DNA of 22,515 nucleotides from Hydnum rufescens UP504 (Eukaryota; Basidiomycota; Agaricomycetes; Cantharellales; Hydnaceae): contig MU129140.1 of NCBI GenBank assembly GCA_014904985.1, forward strand, positions 59,453 through 81,967, read 5' to 3'. The notes beneath the pieces are model-generated. The model made no database searches. It saw nothing but the letters and a program-made list of their open reading frames with translations, and was not told the DNA's origin. The number at the start of each line of letters is the position of its first letter. Position 1 is the first letter of the stretch. The position numbers and the translations under genes were made by a program. Of the stretch, positions 10,233-18,800 are shown piece after piece.

Positions 10233-10610
10233 ATGGCACCTACTTCTTCAAATGCTCTTGTGTCCTCTCTCCCTCCATTCACTAAGGGGGTTATTGTCAT
10301 CCTTGCCATTATTGGCATTTCTCTTATTATTATTGCCCTCATTCTATTGGGCCTTGGCCAGCAGGCTATGGGCTGGGTAGTCAACCAGTGGCAGCATTGG
10401 CGCCCTTGTCAGCACCTGTCGTTCCCTCACTCCCCACATGAGTCCATGGAGTTGCCAATCCAGACTCCCCCTCCTCCTCCTCTGCCCCCAGTCCCTGAAT
10501 CCACATCACCTGTCCCAATCTGTACTCCATCCACATCATTATGGTCCTTCAACACTTTGGACACCTTTGGAGTACCCAGGCATACACTGCCTTGGAAGTA
10601 CATATGCTAA
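10233..10610 (+). CDS. Small hypothetical single-pass membrane protein
   Basis: An ATG-started frame of 125 codons. Residues 1-18 are Ser/Thr/Pro-rich. Residues 19-42 form one strongly hydrophobic stretch (VIVILAIIGISLIIIALILL) that would cross a membrane. The rest is Trp/His-containing and then Pro-rich (PPPPPLPPVP). It has no recognisable domain. Unlike the relic gene to the left it has no TGA interruptions, although it lies in the same CpG-poor block, and the region contains two of the block's few CpGs. It could be a real small gene, a gene carried by a mobile element, or a chance open frame of hydrophobic codons. Confidence 0.35.
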   Translation: MAPTSSNALVSSLPPFTKGVIVILAIIGISLIIIALILLGLGQQAMGWVVNQWQHWRPCQHLSFPHSPHESMELPIQTPPPPPLPPVPESTSPVPICTPSTSLWSFNTLDTFGVPRHTLPWKYIC

Positions 10611-11039
10611 GGGGGATACATATGGAAGTTGGGGCATAGCCATGTGGAGGTGCACACAGGATTTGTAACACAGCTGCATCAGCTTAGTGAGGCTTAGTGA
10701 TGGTGGCTGTGGAGGCTGACTGATGGGCTGTGGAGCCAGCACTCTAGGAGGATCCGGAAGGTTATGGAAGCTGGCAGAAGGCTCTGGAAGGCTGGTGGCT
10801 GTGTGCAGGAAATAGTATTTATAGCCCTTCGCAGTTGGGGGATCACCAGTTTCGATCTCTCAGGATTCCCACTGCAATAGCATGTGGTTAATTAATCTCT
10901 TTCCTCTTTCTGTTTGTGGCTTCAACAGCAGTGTCACCCTGACAAAGACCAAGATATGGTCACCATTGCACATGACCTTACTTGCATCCACCTTGGTCAG
11001 CCAGTTATGACACCTACCTTAGGTGGAAAAACAAGGCAT
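10611..11039. other. No gene seen; purine-rich patch and old repeat DNA
   Basis: 10680-10800 is GGCTGTGG/CTGGAAGG-rich with repeated short words but no open frame of note. The sequence TGGTCAGCCA at about 10994-11003 also appears, inverted, at about 12157-12166 on the far side of the foldback element and may mark its outer ends. Confidence 0.35.
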
Positions 11040-11203
11040 TTTTAATACCTAACTAGGTCCCAAGCAATATGGAACATAATTGGGTCCAACTCAGGGTCTT
11101 TAATACCCCTGGCTTACAGACTTTGGGCCCAAGTTGGGCCCATTTGTGGCTACCTTGGGCCCAACTTCACCTCATGCTGTAGTATGCCAAATATAGTAAT
11201 CAT

Positions 11204-11299
11204 GTTGGTGGTTGGGGACAGTTGGTGGTTGGGGTTGGGGTTAGGGTTGGGGTTGGAGTTGGTGGTTAGGGTTGGGATTGTGAGGTTAGGGTTAGGGTT
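11204..11299 (+). repeat. Interstitial telomere-like repeats (TTAGGG with TTGGGG variants)
   Basis: Exact TTAGGG units lie at 11241, 11266, 11286 and 11292, embedded in GTTGGTGG and TTGGGG variants. TTAGGG is the common fungal telomere repeat. The tract lies on the left flank of the palindrome only; the right flank lacks a counterpart, so it looks like an insertion or local expansion in one arm of a longer inverted repeat. It is too short and degenerate to be a chromosome end. Confidence 0.75.
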
Positions 11300-11344
11300 T
11301 GATCAATTACATAATAATGTGCTTATGTATAAGTAGTTGCTTAA

Positions 11345-11524
11345 ATAATCAATTTCCATATTTAGACATATTACATAATCATTTTCTATATATGGAGATA
11401 TTACCTAATCAATTTTCATATTTGGCCATATTACATAATTAATTTCTATATTTGGATCATTACCTAATCAACTTCCATATTTGGAAGAATTACCTAAGCT
11501 ATTATATACAGTTATATTACCTAA
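11345..11524. repeat. 30-bp tandem repeats within the palindrome arm (mirrored at 11802-11981)
   Basis: The word TAATCAATTTCCATATTTGG with a following CATATTACC-type end recurs every 29-30 bases (AATC/AATT/AAGC starts at 11347, 11377, 11407, 11437, 11466, 11496). Five copies are good and a sixth is degenerate. The right arm holds the same series inverted. Confidence 0.85.
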
Positions 11525-11981
11525 TCTAATTACATAAGCAAAAAAGCGGACAAAGGCCCAGGGGGGATTTGTTGAAAGCCTTGAGCCTTATATGTTCCTC
11601 AGAATGTCTGTGTGCAAGGCTGATCCCCAGTGGTGGGGTGTTTGAGTGTCACTTAATACATCACTTGTATTAAGTGACACTCAAACATCCCACAACTGGG
11701 GATCAGCCTTGCACACAGACATTCTGAGGAACATATAAGGCTCAAGGCTTTCAACAAATCCCTCCTGGGCCTTTGTCCACTTTTTTGCTTATGTAATTAG
11801 ATTAGGTAATATAACTGTATATAATAGCTTAGGTAATTCTTCCAAATATGGAAGTTGATTAGGTAATGATCCAAATATAGAAATTAATTATGTAATATGG
11901 CCAAATATGAGAATTGATTAGGTGATATCTCCATATATAGAAAATGATTATGTAATATGTCCAAATATGGAAATTGATTAT
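11345..11981. repeat. 637-base near-perfect palindrome
   Basis: The left arm 11345-11660 pairs with the right arm 11666-11981 around a 5-base loop. Base-by-base reading gives 309 of 316 matches and no gaps. One mismatch is a CpG in the left arm (AGCGGAC at 11547-11548) read as TpG in the right arm, consistent with CpG decay of one arm. Such a structure would extrude as a cruciform or be transcribed into a long hairpin RNA. Confidence 0.95.
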
Positions 11982-12160
11982 ATAATACAATATGTTACTA
12001 TTTATGGTGAGGACCAGTTGGGCCCAAATTTGGGCCCACATCTTGCTCAGGGGTAGGCTAATCAATTGTTTGGGCCAAAGTTGGGCCCAACTATATACAG
12101 ACCTCCATAGGTATCAAATCTGCCCCAGATTGGCACCCAAGATAGGTATAAAAAGTGGCT

Positions 12161-12605
12161 GACCAGCCTGAATAAATAATAAGAATAATGGGACTGCTGA
12201 ATGAAACCCTGCTGACCTGGGGTAGCATATGTATAATATAGTGATAATAAATAAATAATTATAAATGGAACATACTATCCCCAATAAGCCCATATGGCCT
12301 GCTGTCCTGCAAGTCTGAGAATCTCTAAGTCCCAGTCTAAGGTGAGAGGGGCCCCTTGTCTCATGCCATGAAATCACCCAGTGGGCCCCAGGGGCCCCCA
12401 CCTAAAAACCCACTCTTAGACTAAATAAAAGCAAGGCAAAAGGGCCTAACTAGATATACAATTATGGCTGACTGGTTTGGTGTATAACACAGAGGTAATT
12501 GGAAGTGATGATGAAATCCCTGGTCTCAGGTAGTGTTGCCAAAGACTTGACCTGAAGATGGTGGTCTGAAATCTGCCGGCCAAGTCTTTCCACCAAGAAT
12601 CCACC
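12161..12605. other. No gene seen
   Basis: CpG-free sequence up to about 12575, with an AT-rich stretch (12170-12265) and a GGGGCCCC-rich patch near 12350-12395. Minus-strand frames here have no family features. Confidence 0.35.
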
Positions 12606-12740
12606 TAGACTCATGACCACTGACCAGCCCTCGAACTGAGCTGTTGAGGGACTGGTGTAATGGGGATTGCCAGCAGGTTCTGTCTGATGACCAATCACAA
12701 TCCAGCAAAGGCTGGCAGTGCTAATACAGATTTGTTTCCG
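12606..12740 (+). repeat. Left arm of an inverted repeat, CpG-depleted copy
   Basis: Pairs with 12866-12993 (inverted) across a 125-base spacer. There are seven substitutions in 128 aligned bases plus a 7-base extra (ACTGACC-like duplication). Five of the seven are CA or TG here where the other arm has CG. Confidence 0.9.
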
Positions 12741-12865
12741 AGTTTCGATAAAATACAGTCCAATATCGTGCAAGACCAAATCATCTGCGGGTTTCAATGA
12801 TACAGAGCCCAAAAGATGCTTTGACAGGAACACACACCCTCTGCTGCATTTGGAAATCAACTAAC

Positions 12866-12993
12866 CGGAAACAAATCTGTATTAGCACTGCCAGCCTTTG
12901 CTGGATTGTGATTGGTCCTCAGACAGAACCTGCCGGCAATCCCCATTGCACCAGTCCCTCGACGGCTCGGTTCGAGGGCTGGTCACGAGTCTA
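12866..12993 (-). repeat. Right arm of the inverted repeat, CpG-retaining copy
   Basis: Reverse complement of 12606-12740. Contains an inverted CCAAT motif (ATTGG) and lies about 170 bases before the kinase ATG, so it may also be part of that gene's promoter region. Confidence 0.9.
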
Positions 12994-13159
12994 GAATCCA
13001 CCTTATCAGGTACGTAACCATCATTCTTCTGACTGACAGCACCCGTAACCGACGTCAGGATGGAACTAGAATTCAAGGCCAAGCAAGGATTTGACAGTGC
13101 AGAGCGATCCTTGGAACCACAAGAGGATTCACTCTGCTCATTCTGCAAAGCAATCTATC

Positions 13160-14835
13160 ATGCTTCCTGCAATGTCAAATGTCAGCACTGGCTCTAAACT
13201 CCAGGATAATCTATTGACAACCGACGATGTGCCTACTACAATCTCTTGGATGACAGATGGTGATCCCAAGTTGGTCGAACTGCAGCTTTTATCATCTGCT
13301 CTAGAATTCTTCGCGCATGGACGCTATCGCAGCGATGTAGTTCATGGGACGACTCAAGAATCGATGCTTCGCCTTTGGCATTACGACTGTGTGGAGATAG
13401 TAAAGTCTGAAAATGTGGACGTTTTGAATACCCTACTCGAGCTTATGCTAATTCACTTTACGATGAGTGTCGCAAACCTCACCGACAAGGCTCAGAGCCT
13501 TCGTCCAGCGGTCCGATATTCCTCTCCTGCTGTGACTCTTCCGACTCGATCTCTTCGCCCGCGTGCTCCTTCCAAGCCGTCCTACCTTGATAATCGCACC
13601 AACACTTCCAGTGACGATGGTGCCAAGGAAAACTCCACCACCGACCCCGACTCTGCAGAATTTTCAACTCCTCAGCTAGACCCCGTAGACCCATTCGTTG
13701 GTGCCATAATCACAGTCGATGGCCAGTCGTTCATCCTCGGTCCCTTGGTGTCCCGCCAATATGTGATTGGGGGAGCCACTTGTGTCATGGATACAAATGA
13801 CGGCACTGCGGTTGTCAAGCCCAGCCGGCCAGACAAAGCCCGGACTTTAGAATATGGATCCCTGGACGAGGCCTATAACTGTGCTCAGCCGTATGTTGAT
13901 AGAAAGTGTTCTTCAATCATGGCACATTTGGCCGGGCTCTTGAAGAGCGAGGACCTTGATACTACTTCTCTTCTTCAAAGTTGGATTCGCCACGCACTAC
14001 CGCAAGAGTCGGACTTCTCTCGGGAGATATTGCATGTCTTGAGGGTTACAGTGGATAAGAAGCTGCTACCAATGACTGAGATCCGAATTGCCGATGATTT
14101 CAAGAATGTTATGTGGGATGTAGTTCGGCGTAAGTGGCTATATACAATATACTTCAAGCCCGTCACTAAAGAATGATTTCTACAGGCCATCGGTCTCTGC
14201 ATAAGGTAGTGGGTATCCTTCAGCGCGACGTCAGCTTGAATAACGTCATATTTTACCAGATCGACTCCACCATCGTTTGCGTTCCCGTCAACTTTGACCT
14301 GGAACAAGATGTCACGAAGAGGTCCTATGCAATGTTTGATAGAACAGGCATTCCCATCGTCATGGCCATTGACTGTCTTGAGGATTCTCCGATGCTGCAC
14401 CTTGCGAGGCACGACTTCGAATCCATGCTTTGGGTGATGGTTTGGTTCACCTGCCGATACGAAAATGGAAGGGAGAACCCTTACGATTCTTCGAGGTCTT
14501 TGGAGAAATGGATCATGAATCATCGGGATCTCCAAAAATACCTCCCAGTAATTAAGCGTTCCTTTCTTATGAAGGAAGACGGAAATCCCACATCGCCTTT
14601 CGAGACTATTTACGAGGAAAGGATCGTGCCTTTGTTATTCCTCTTTATGGATGGATACATGTCTCTGGACAGGTATCAACGGCGCCTGAGGGTGTATAAC
14701 AGGACGTCTGGGACTCCACATCAAGGTCCCCCTCCCGATAAACCCTTCTTTGGCCCCGATCAGCTATTCTACGATCATGCCACTGTGTGGACAGCTTTCT
14801 GGAAGATTCTCAACCCCAGCGATCCAATTGATTGA
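13160..14835 (+). CDS. FunK1-like fungal protein kinase, possibly catalytically impaired
   Basis: Joining 13160-14129 and 14186-14835 gives 539 codons. The 56-nt intron has GTAAGT at 14130 and ACAG at 14182-14185 and joins in phase. The N-terminal part (LQLLSSALEFFAHG, residues 41-54) resembles the start of FunK1 kinases. A Ser/Thr/Pro-rich linker follows (120-175). The kinase N-lobe has a probable ATP-binding Lys in AVVK (220). The catalytic loop reads LQRDVSLNN (335-343), the metal-binding loop VNFDLE (358-363), and later IPIVMAID (379-386) and HDFESMLWV (399-407), all in FunK1 order. The family usually has HRD and DFD; here the His is Gln and the first Asp of DFD is Asn, while Asp338 of RD remains. 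Loss of the metal-binding Asp suggests a pseudokinase (inference). ATG 13160 is the first in-frame ATG; an upstream ATG at 13060 opens a different, short frame and could be an upstream ORF. Confidence 0.85.
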
Positions 14836-14989
14836 AGACATGTAAGAGGACAAAGCTCGGTTTCTGCTCCATCAACATGTAGAACGACTTGAATTCTTAC
14901 TATGATGATGTGCATATAGTTAATGAATCAAATAGTCCTGTATCCTGCTCTTGTTGAAAATATGGTGTGTCGCCTATGATAGCCATCAC

Positions 14990-15600
14990 TTCCATGAAGG
15001 AGTGAGTCAAATTTGCTTTATTCTCTAAGGAGGCGATTGGTGATGATGATCAAGGCATCCCCGACTTTTGCTTCTGCGAAACAAAAATGACATCGGGGCA
15101 GAGGGAACTTTCGTGTACTCTGCTGCCGCACTGCGATCACATTGTGCCTCGCCAAACCCTTGGTGCGGAAGATGGCCATGGATTCGCGCAGTTTCACTGC
15201 GTGTAGTAGATGAGGCCCGCGGATGAGGGAGATAGCGATTCATGAGGGTGGCCTAGCCTTCCTCCTTTTCTTTCCTCTTTCCATATACCTATAATATTGT
15301 ATGTATAATCTCGCCTGTGCGACAGTATCGAATTCCTATCTGGGGTAGACGCCTCTCCAACGAAAAATGGACGTACGCCCGATGTGGGTGCTCTCAGGCC
15401 GTGACTTTCGATCAGTTTGGGGAAGATTGGATGGGAGATTCACATATGTCAATGTAAACACTGTATGATACGCCCATCGTAGCCACGGAAAAAAAAAAAT
15501 CCAGGCCCCACCCGTGATGATGTCATCCCTCAGGATTCCCCCAAATGAATAAAGTCGTTTGTCGACCTCACGATGCCGCTACAATTTAGAACGATCGGCG
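14990..15600 (+). repeat. Diverged inverted duplicate of the zinc-finger gene 3' end
   Basis: Read on the plus strand this matches the minus strand of 20545-19930 for about 600 bases in the same order: GTGAGT donor and intron, last exon (here ending PTFASA then TGA at about 15087), AGAGGAAAGAAAAGGAGG-type tract (inverted), ATCTCGCCTGT, AGTATCGAATTCCTATCTGG, GATACGCC-ATCGTAGCC, an A-run followed by TCCAGGC, and GTGATGATGTCA. The homology starts at about the donor site, so the zinc fingers themselves are absent. It begins 155 bases after the kinase stop. Confidence 0.8.
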
Positions 15601-15679
15601 CTTGTTTCTCGATAATGTGTCCTCATTACCGTACCAAGCTCTGAGAATTGAGATTAGGAACGACAGTTTCACCGAATGT

Positions 15680-15685
15680 CACGTG
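15680..15685. promoter_or_regulatory. E-box-like palindrome CACGTG
   Basis: Perfect CACGTG within GTCACGTGCC, 40 bases from the CRE-like site. Binding is inferred only from the motif. Confidence 0.25.
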
Positions 15686-15720
15686 CCACCTTTCAAACAT
15701 TCTTCTGGCCGCAATCCACC

Positions 15721-15728
15721 TGACGTCA
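15721..15728. promoter_or_regulatory. CRE-like palindrome TGACGTCA
   Basis: Perfect 8-base bZIP-type site. Chance occurrence is possible in a window of this size. Confidence 0.25.
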
Positions 15729-16420
15729 AGAAGTGGCGACCACGACTCTGACATAGATAAATTCATCAGCGGGTCTCCAGCCGTTTAGTACTGTCACCTG
15801 GCCCAAGTCACTTCTTCGAAGGATAGCTCCTGACCTGCGGCCGCCGCAAGATGGTCCATGAAAAGCGGGGAAATTTGGGATCCGACTTTGACGTCGCAAA
15901 AGGTATCATGGAGGCGCATTCGATGCTTGGCAAAACAGGCTTTCCTATCTACACTGCCATTTGACCTTGTGGATGCTCCGACACCGTACTCCCGCTGAAC
16001 CCAGCGGACATCCGCAACGTGTATATCTCGGGTATGCCGCCCACTTACAGACTAGCAACTCGCATCTCACAGTCCCGTCTGGCCCTCGGGACAGAGGCCA
16101 GATGCAACAGCTATCTTCTACATCCATCGAAACTCCCCCCCAAGCTACCTTTATGCGCCGAACACCCCCCTCTTTCTCGTCCCTTCCGCTTTCTCACATT
16201 ACACCAGCCTCCACCCACAACCCACTGCTATCGTATATCTCTTAGTTACATAGTACGGCATATGCCTTCTTGGCACGGATACGTACTTAAAACCTGATAA
16301 CTCGAACATCATCATCCGTCGAAACAATACTGCCTTCACTTCACCATCCAGCCCCCTGCTACCGTCACTAGACTTCATTCGCGAAAGTCGAACTACACCA
16401 AAGCAACACATGAGGCCGTG

Positions 16421-16988
16421 ATGTGGAAGGATCCTTTCGGGGATGAGTTGTAGGTATCATTCGAGCACACATTTCGTCGCCCTTCATTCACACTTAGACT
16501 TTCTGCAGCACGGCGACTCCAACACCTATTGATTGCAGAGTAATTATAGATCTCCGCAAGCACCGTTTTGGGCACTCGGGCCTGGTTGTGGCATCGTGCA
16601 GTTTCGATCTCTCTGCAACAGACAAAGGTGGACCTGCTCATGTTTTTGCGAAGATTTGACCATTTATTCCCCGCAGAGATATGCCTCGATTTGAAGCATG
16701 GTGCGAACGACAAATTCGGAGAATTGGTAATATTTGTGGCGTCCTCTAAGATTACCACTGGACGCCGTTGTAAAAGTTGCCGATACGGTCGCCGAGGCAC
16801 GTTTCACCCCGAATTATCTGAGCCCTGCGACCACTAAGAAAGATTTACAAATAGGTTCACCCTCGGATCGAGTTAGCATGGGGAGTCGCCTCCGCAGCGG
16901 ATAAGGTAGGACTAGAGTCAAAATTTTTATCTGTACGCCCTCTGACTGGTAGGTTACTTCCGCCCAGAGTGTCCGAGACGCCACAGAG
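16421..16988 (+). other. Possible 5' exons of a decayed gene
   Basis: An ATG at 16421 opens MWKDPFGDE up to a GTAGGT donor at 16450. Removing 16450-16538 (acceptor TGCAG) continues in phase (IIDLRKHRFGHSG) until a TGA at 16657-16659. The joined piece is only 49 codons and no domain is recognisable. It lies directly upstream of the STAND-type remnant and could be its former leader. Frames on the opposite strand across 16393-16800 are probably shadows. Confidence 0.15.
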
Positions 16989-17360
16989 GTGGGATTAATC
17001 CCGACTATGGCGAATGCCTGCTCTGCCGACGAAGCCGACGAGTTGAAGAAACGCTCGAAAACAGATCAAGACATCATCAACCAAATACTACGTCAAGCAA
17101 TGGAATGCGCATACTTCATTTGGGACTATTGCGGGGATGAGCCCTTCAGTATGTGGAACCCCACATGGTCTGCTGACTCCAAGACTGATCAGTATGGGCC
17201 GCAGTCAAACGCAGTGTGAAGAACACGGTTTCTCCTGTGGACGTACGGATCAATAACTACAAAGGGACCCTTGAGGCTCTCCGACGAAATCTGATTGATC
17301 ATGCGAACATACAATGCACAGTCATTACACATCGCATCTTCGACGTCGTGACTGAAGTCC
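16989..17360 (+). pseudogene. Remnant resembling the N-terminal helical region of fungal STAND/NACHT proteins
   Basis: The plus-strand frame contains ILRQAMECAYFIWDYCGDE. Removing a 44-nt intron (GTATGT at 17149, CTGAC at 17173-17177, CAG ending 17192) continues in phase with WAAVKRSVKNTVSP and then RINNYKGTLEALRRNLIDHA. The pattern ECAYFI-DY- then about 25 residues then -Y---L--L---L-DHA matches, from memory of the family, the helical region before the nucleotide-binding domain of many basidiomycete NACHT/WD40-type proteins. A GTAAGT donor follows at 17361, but no Walker A motif (GxxxxGKS/T) or repeat domain appears downstream. I therefore treat it as a truncated remnant. No stop interrupts this segment, so a short expressed protein cannot be excluded. 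Confidence 0.45.
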
Positions 17361-17460
17361 GTAAGTGCTTCCTGTATGTCTTCAGTCAAAATGTGTGCTC
17401 TAAGATGGGCCACAGGGGACTTCCAAGTGCTCAGCGAATAACATAAGTAGCCTGAGTAGC

Positions 17461-17612
17461 AAGATCATCGGGTGGTGTCAAGATATCAAGCCGGCGATCG
17501 CAGAAGAATGCCCCATCTAAAGAAAAAGGCAAAGATCACACTTGAGCAAGAGACATTCAATTTGAACACGCTTCTCATTTTGAGGTCGAGCCGGCGCTAA
17601 ACTTCGTTTCAC
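17461..17612 (+). repeat. Direct repeat A, copy 1
   Basis: Aligns in the same orientation with 21764-21918. Shared landmarks in order: AAGATC-TC, TCAAGAT-TCAAGCC, GATCGCA, AAAGATCACA-TT, CAAGA-ACAT, TTGAAC, CGCCGGC/GCCGGCGC and CTAA-CTTC-TTT. Divergence is substantial (roughly a quarter of positions by eye). Confidence 0.75.
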
Positions 17613-18166
17613 TCACATTGTATACAATCTCATTCTCGGATGTTAGGATGGCCTGCGACAAGCAGACATTCGTCATTTTACTGGAATTGCTTTTGGGCGC
17701 ATGGCTCAGATAGTCACCTACGTATTCTTTCAACTTTCTGTCGCGCGCCACAGTTCGGACATCGTCAACGAATGAGACTCCTGTCGTGGATGACCATTCG
17801 TTTGGCCAAAGGTCGCGCGAGCCATCGCCACAGAAACATCCGAACAGCGAACATTCGCCCAACGAACATGTTACCCTCTCCCGCACACGAAAGACCTATC
17901 AACCCACAGGACCGAACTTTCTCTATAGGAAAGCATATTGGAAGGTGGGTCATACTTGCGATCATGTTGGTCTTTACTGAAACGTGTATTGTTGGATGGT
18001 GCAGAGGACACCTCAACTTTTCGTTGTGTTCCATCGACTGCTTCAACCTTCAGGCCGCACCACCCCAACAGTTATAGCGGGAATGCTGTCGTGCCCTAAC
18101 AATGCCATGAACATCCGTCGACCTATGGGACCGCGTGCTCAATCTCCGAGTCGCAAATCCCATTGA
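17613..18166. other. No assignable gene
   Basis: CpG-normal sequence with overlapping short frames on both strands, none with family features. It lies between the two repeated blocks; in the second copy the corresponding interval is about 0.6 kb shorter. Confidence 0.3.
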
Positions 18167-18484
18167 GGTAGACCTCGAAGCTGCTCTGGTTCTCCTGCAC
18201 CGCATCCACCCCCACCTCGTAGTCCTACACCCCCTGTCCGTTCGCCTCGAAGGCGTGTGGCCTTAGAACCAGTGGATGATATTCTCAACGTCTACTCGAC
18301 ACCACCATCGGCGGCGACAGCTCCCGACGGACTTCAACCAAGGATACAGGGATCGTCTGTCAAGAAGAATCCCATTCGCCCACTTTGCCTCGAAAAGCCA
18401 GTGACCTCGAAAGGCGACCACGAACCCGCAAGATTCCGTCAGATGGTACTTTCGTCAAGTCGAATCTTATGGATTAGACGTTGA
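18167..18484 (+). CDS. Pro/Arg/Ser-rich open frame, possible exon of a decayed gene
   Basis: Open from just after a TGA at 18164. It reads SGSPAPHPPPPRSP then VRSPRRRVALEPVDDILN then STPPSAAT, an SP/RS-type disordered tract followed by a charged segment. No ATG near the start, so it would be an internal exon. It is followed at 18561 by a coiled-coil-like segment that is part of repeat B. It may belong to one former gene with 18561-18805. Confidence 0.25.
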   Translation, partial: GRPRSCSGSPAPHPPPPRSPTPPVRSPRRRVALEPVDDILNVYSTPPSAATAPDGLQPRIQGSSVKKNPIRPLCLEKPVTSKGDHEPARFRQMVLSSSRILWIRR

Positions 18485-18560
18485 CTATTATCAAGGCCGC
18501 TTTGGAAGACGTACGCTTAGCTCCTATATCTCAAAAAACTCATGGATGACAGTCCGAGAT

Positions 18561-18800
18561 GCCAAGCAAACTCTGGCCAATCATGAGACCTTGCACTCCA
18601 AGTCAAAGAACCTCGCAAACGAGTACACGGTGGTAATTGTCAGTTTTTTCTCGGATGGGGTGTAATACCGATCCTCATCCAGTTCGATTCAGCAAAGTAT
18701 GGGGCTTGACAAGGCGCGGAATGAGCTACAGCATGGTAAACTGAATGAGGATTGGTAGAGAACCTCCTGGCCGATGCCACAGCCCGACATTCTGTCAGGG
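18561..18800 (+). repeat. Direct repeat B, copy 1 (coiled-coil gene fragment)
   Basis: Aligns with 22279-22515 in the same orientation. Landmarks: CTGGCCAATCATG, AAGAACCTCGCAAA, GTTTTTTCTC, GTTCGATT-AGC, GAGCTACAGCATG, TCCTGGC-GAT. Translations look like helices (KSKNLANEY; LDKARNELQHG; ENLLADATARHSV in a shifted frame), broken by frameshifts and stops. Confidence 0.8.

Larger units (their letters stand above)
11040..12160. mobile_element. Foldback-type non-autonomous element
   Basis: The core is a 637-base palindrome (11345-11981). Outside it, the same motifs occur in mirror order on both flanks: ATACCTA near 11045 and (inverted) near 12147; TTGGGCCCAA or TTGGGCCCA at 11123, 11134 and 11155 on the left and at 12018, 12030 and 12081 on the right; and ATAGTAA at 11195 mirrored near 11996. 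The outer parts are diverged and interrupted, the core is not. There is no coding capacity. Foldback elements are known for long inverted repeats built of short tandem repeats, which is what is seen here. The ends are estimates and no target-site duplication was identified. Confidence 0.6.
15601..16420. other. Intergenic, CpG-rich, with regulatory-looking motifs
   Basis: No convincing gene. It contains an E-box palindrome, a CRE palindrome, a second TGACGTCG near 15889, and a pyrimidine-rich tract just before ATGs at 16408 and 16421. It could be the promoter of a former plus-strand gene beginning at 16421. Confidence 0.4.

Noticed and set aside
11204..11299. A true telomere at this position
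   Set aside because: The tract is under 100 bases, degenerate, and followed by unique sequence on both sides.
12462..12994. Minus-strand frame of 132 codons and plus-strand frame of 65 codons that share a peptide
   Set aside because: The shared peptide is the consequence of the inverted repeat read from each side, not two related genes.
13060..13200. Start of the kinase gene at the ATG at 13060
   Set aside because: That ATG is in a different frame that stops after about 45 codons; the kinase frame's first ATG is at 13160.
16393..16800. 135-codon minus-strand frame
   Set aside because: No motif, no splice signals that extend it, and the plus strand offers an equally open spliced reading.
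6827..17192. Presence of a TET/JBP-type gene next to the KDZ element
   Set aside because: KDZ elements are often associated with TET/JBP genes, so I looked for one in all frames, but no HxD iron-binding dioxygenase pattern in a plausible frame was seen.
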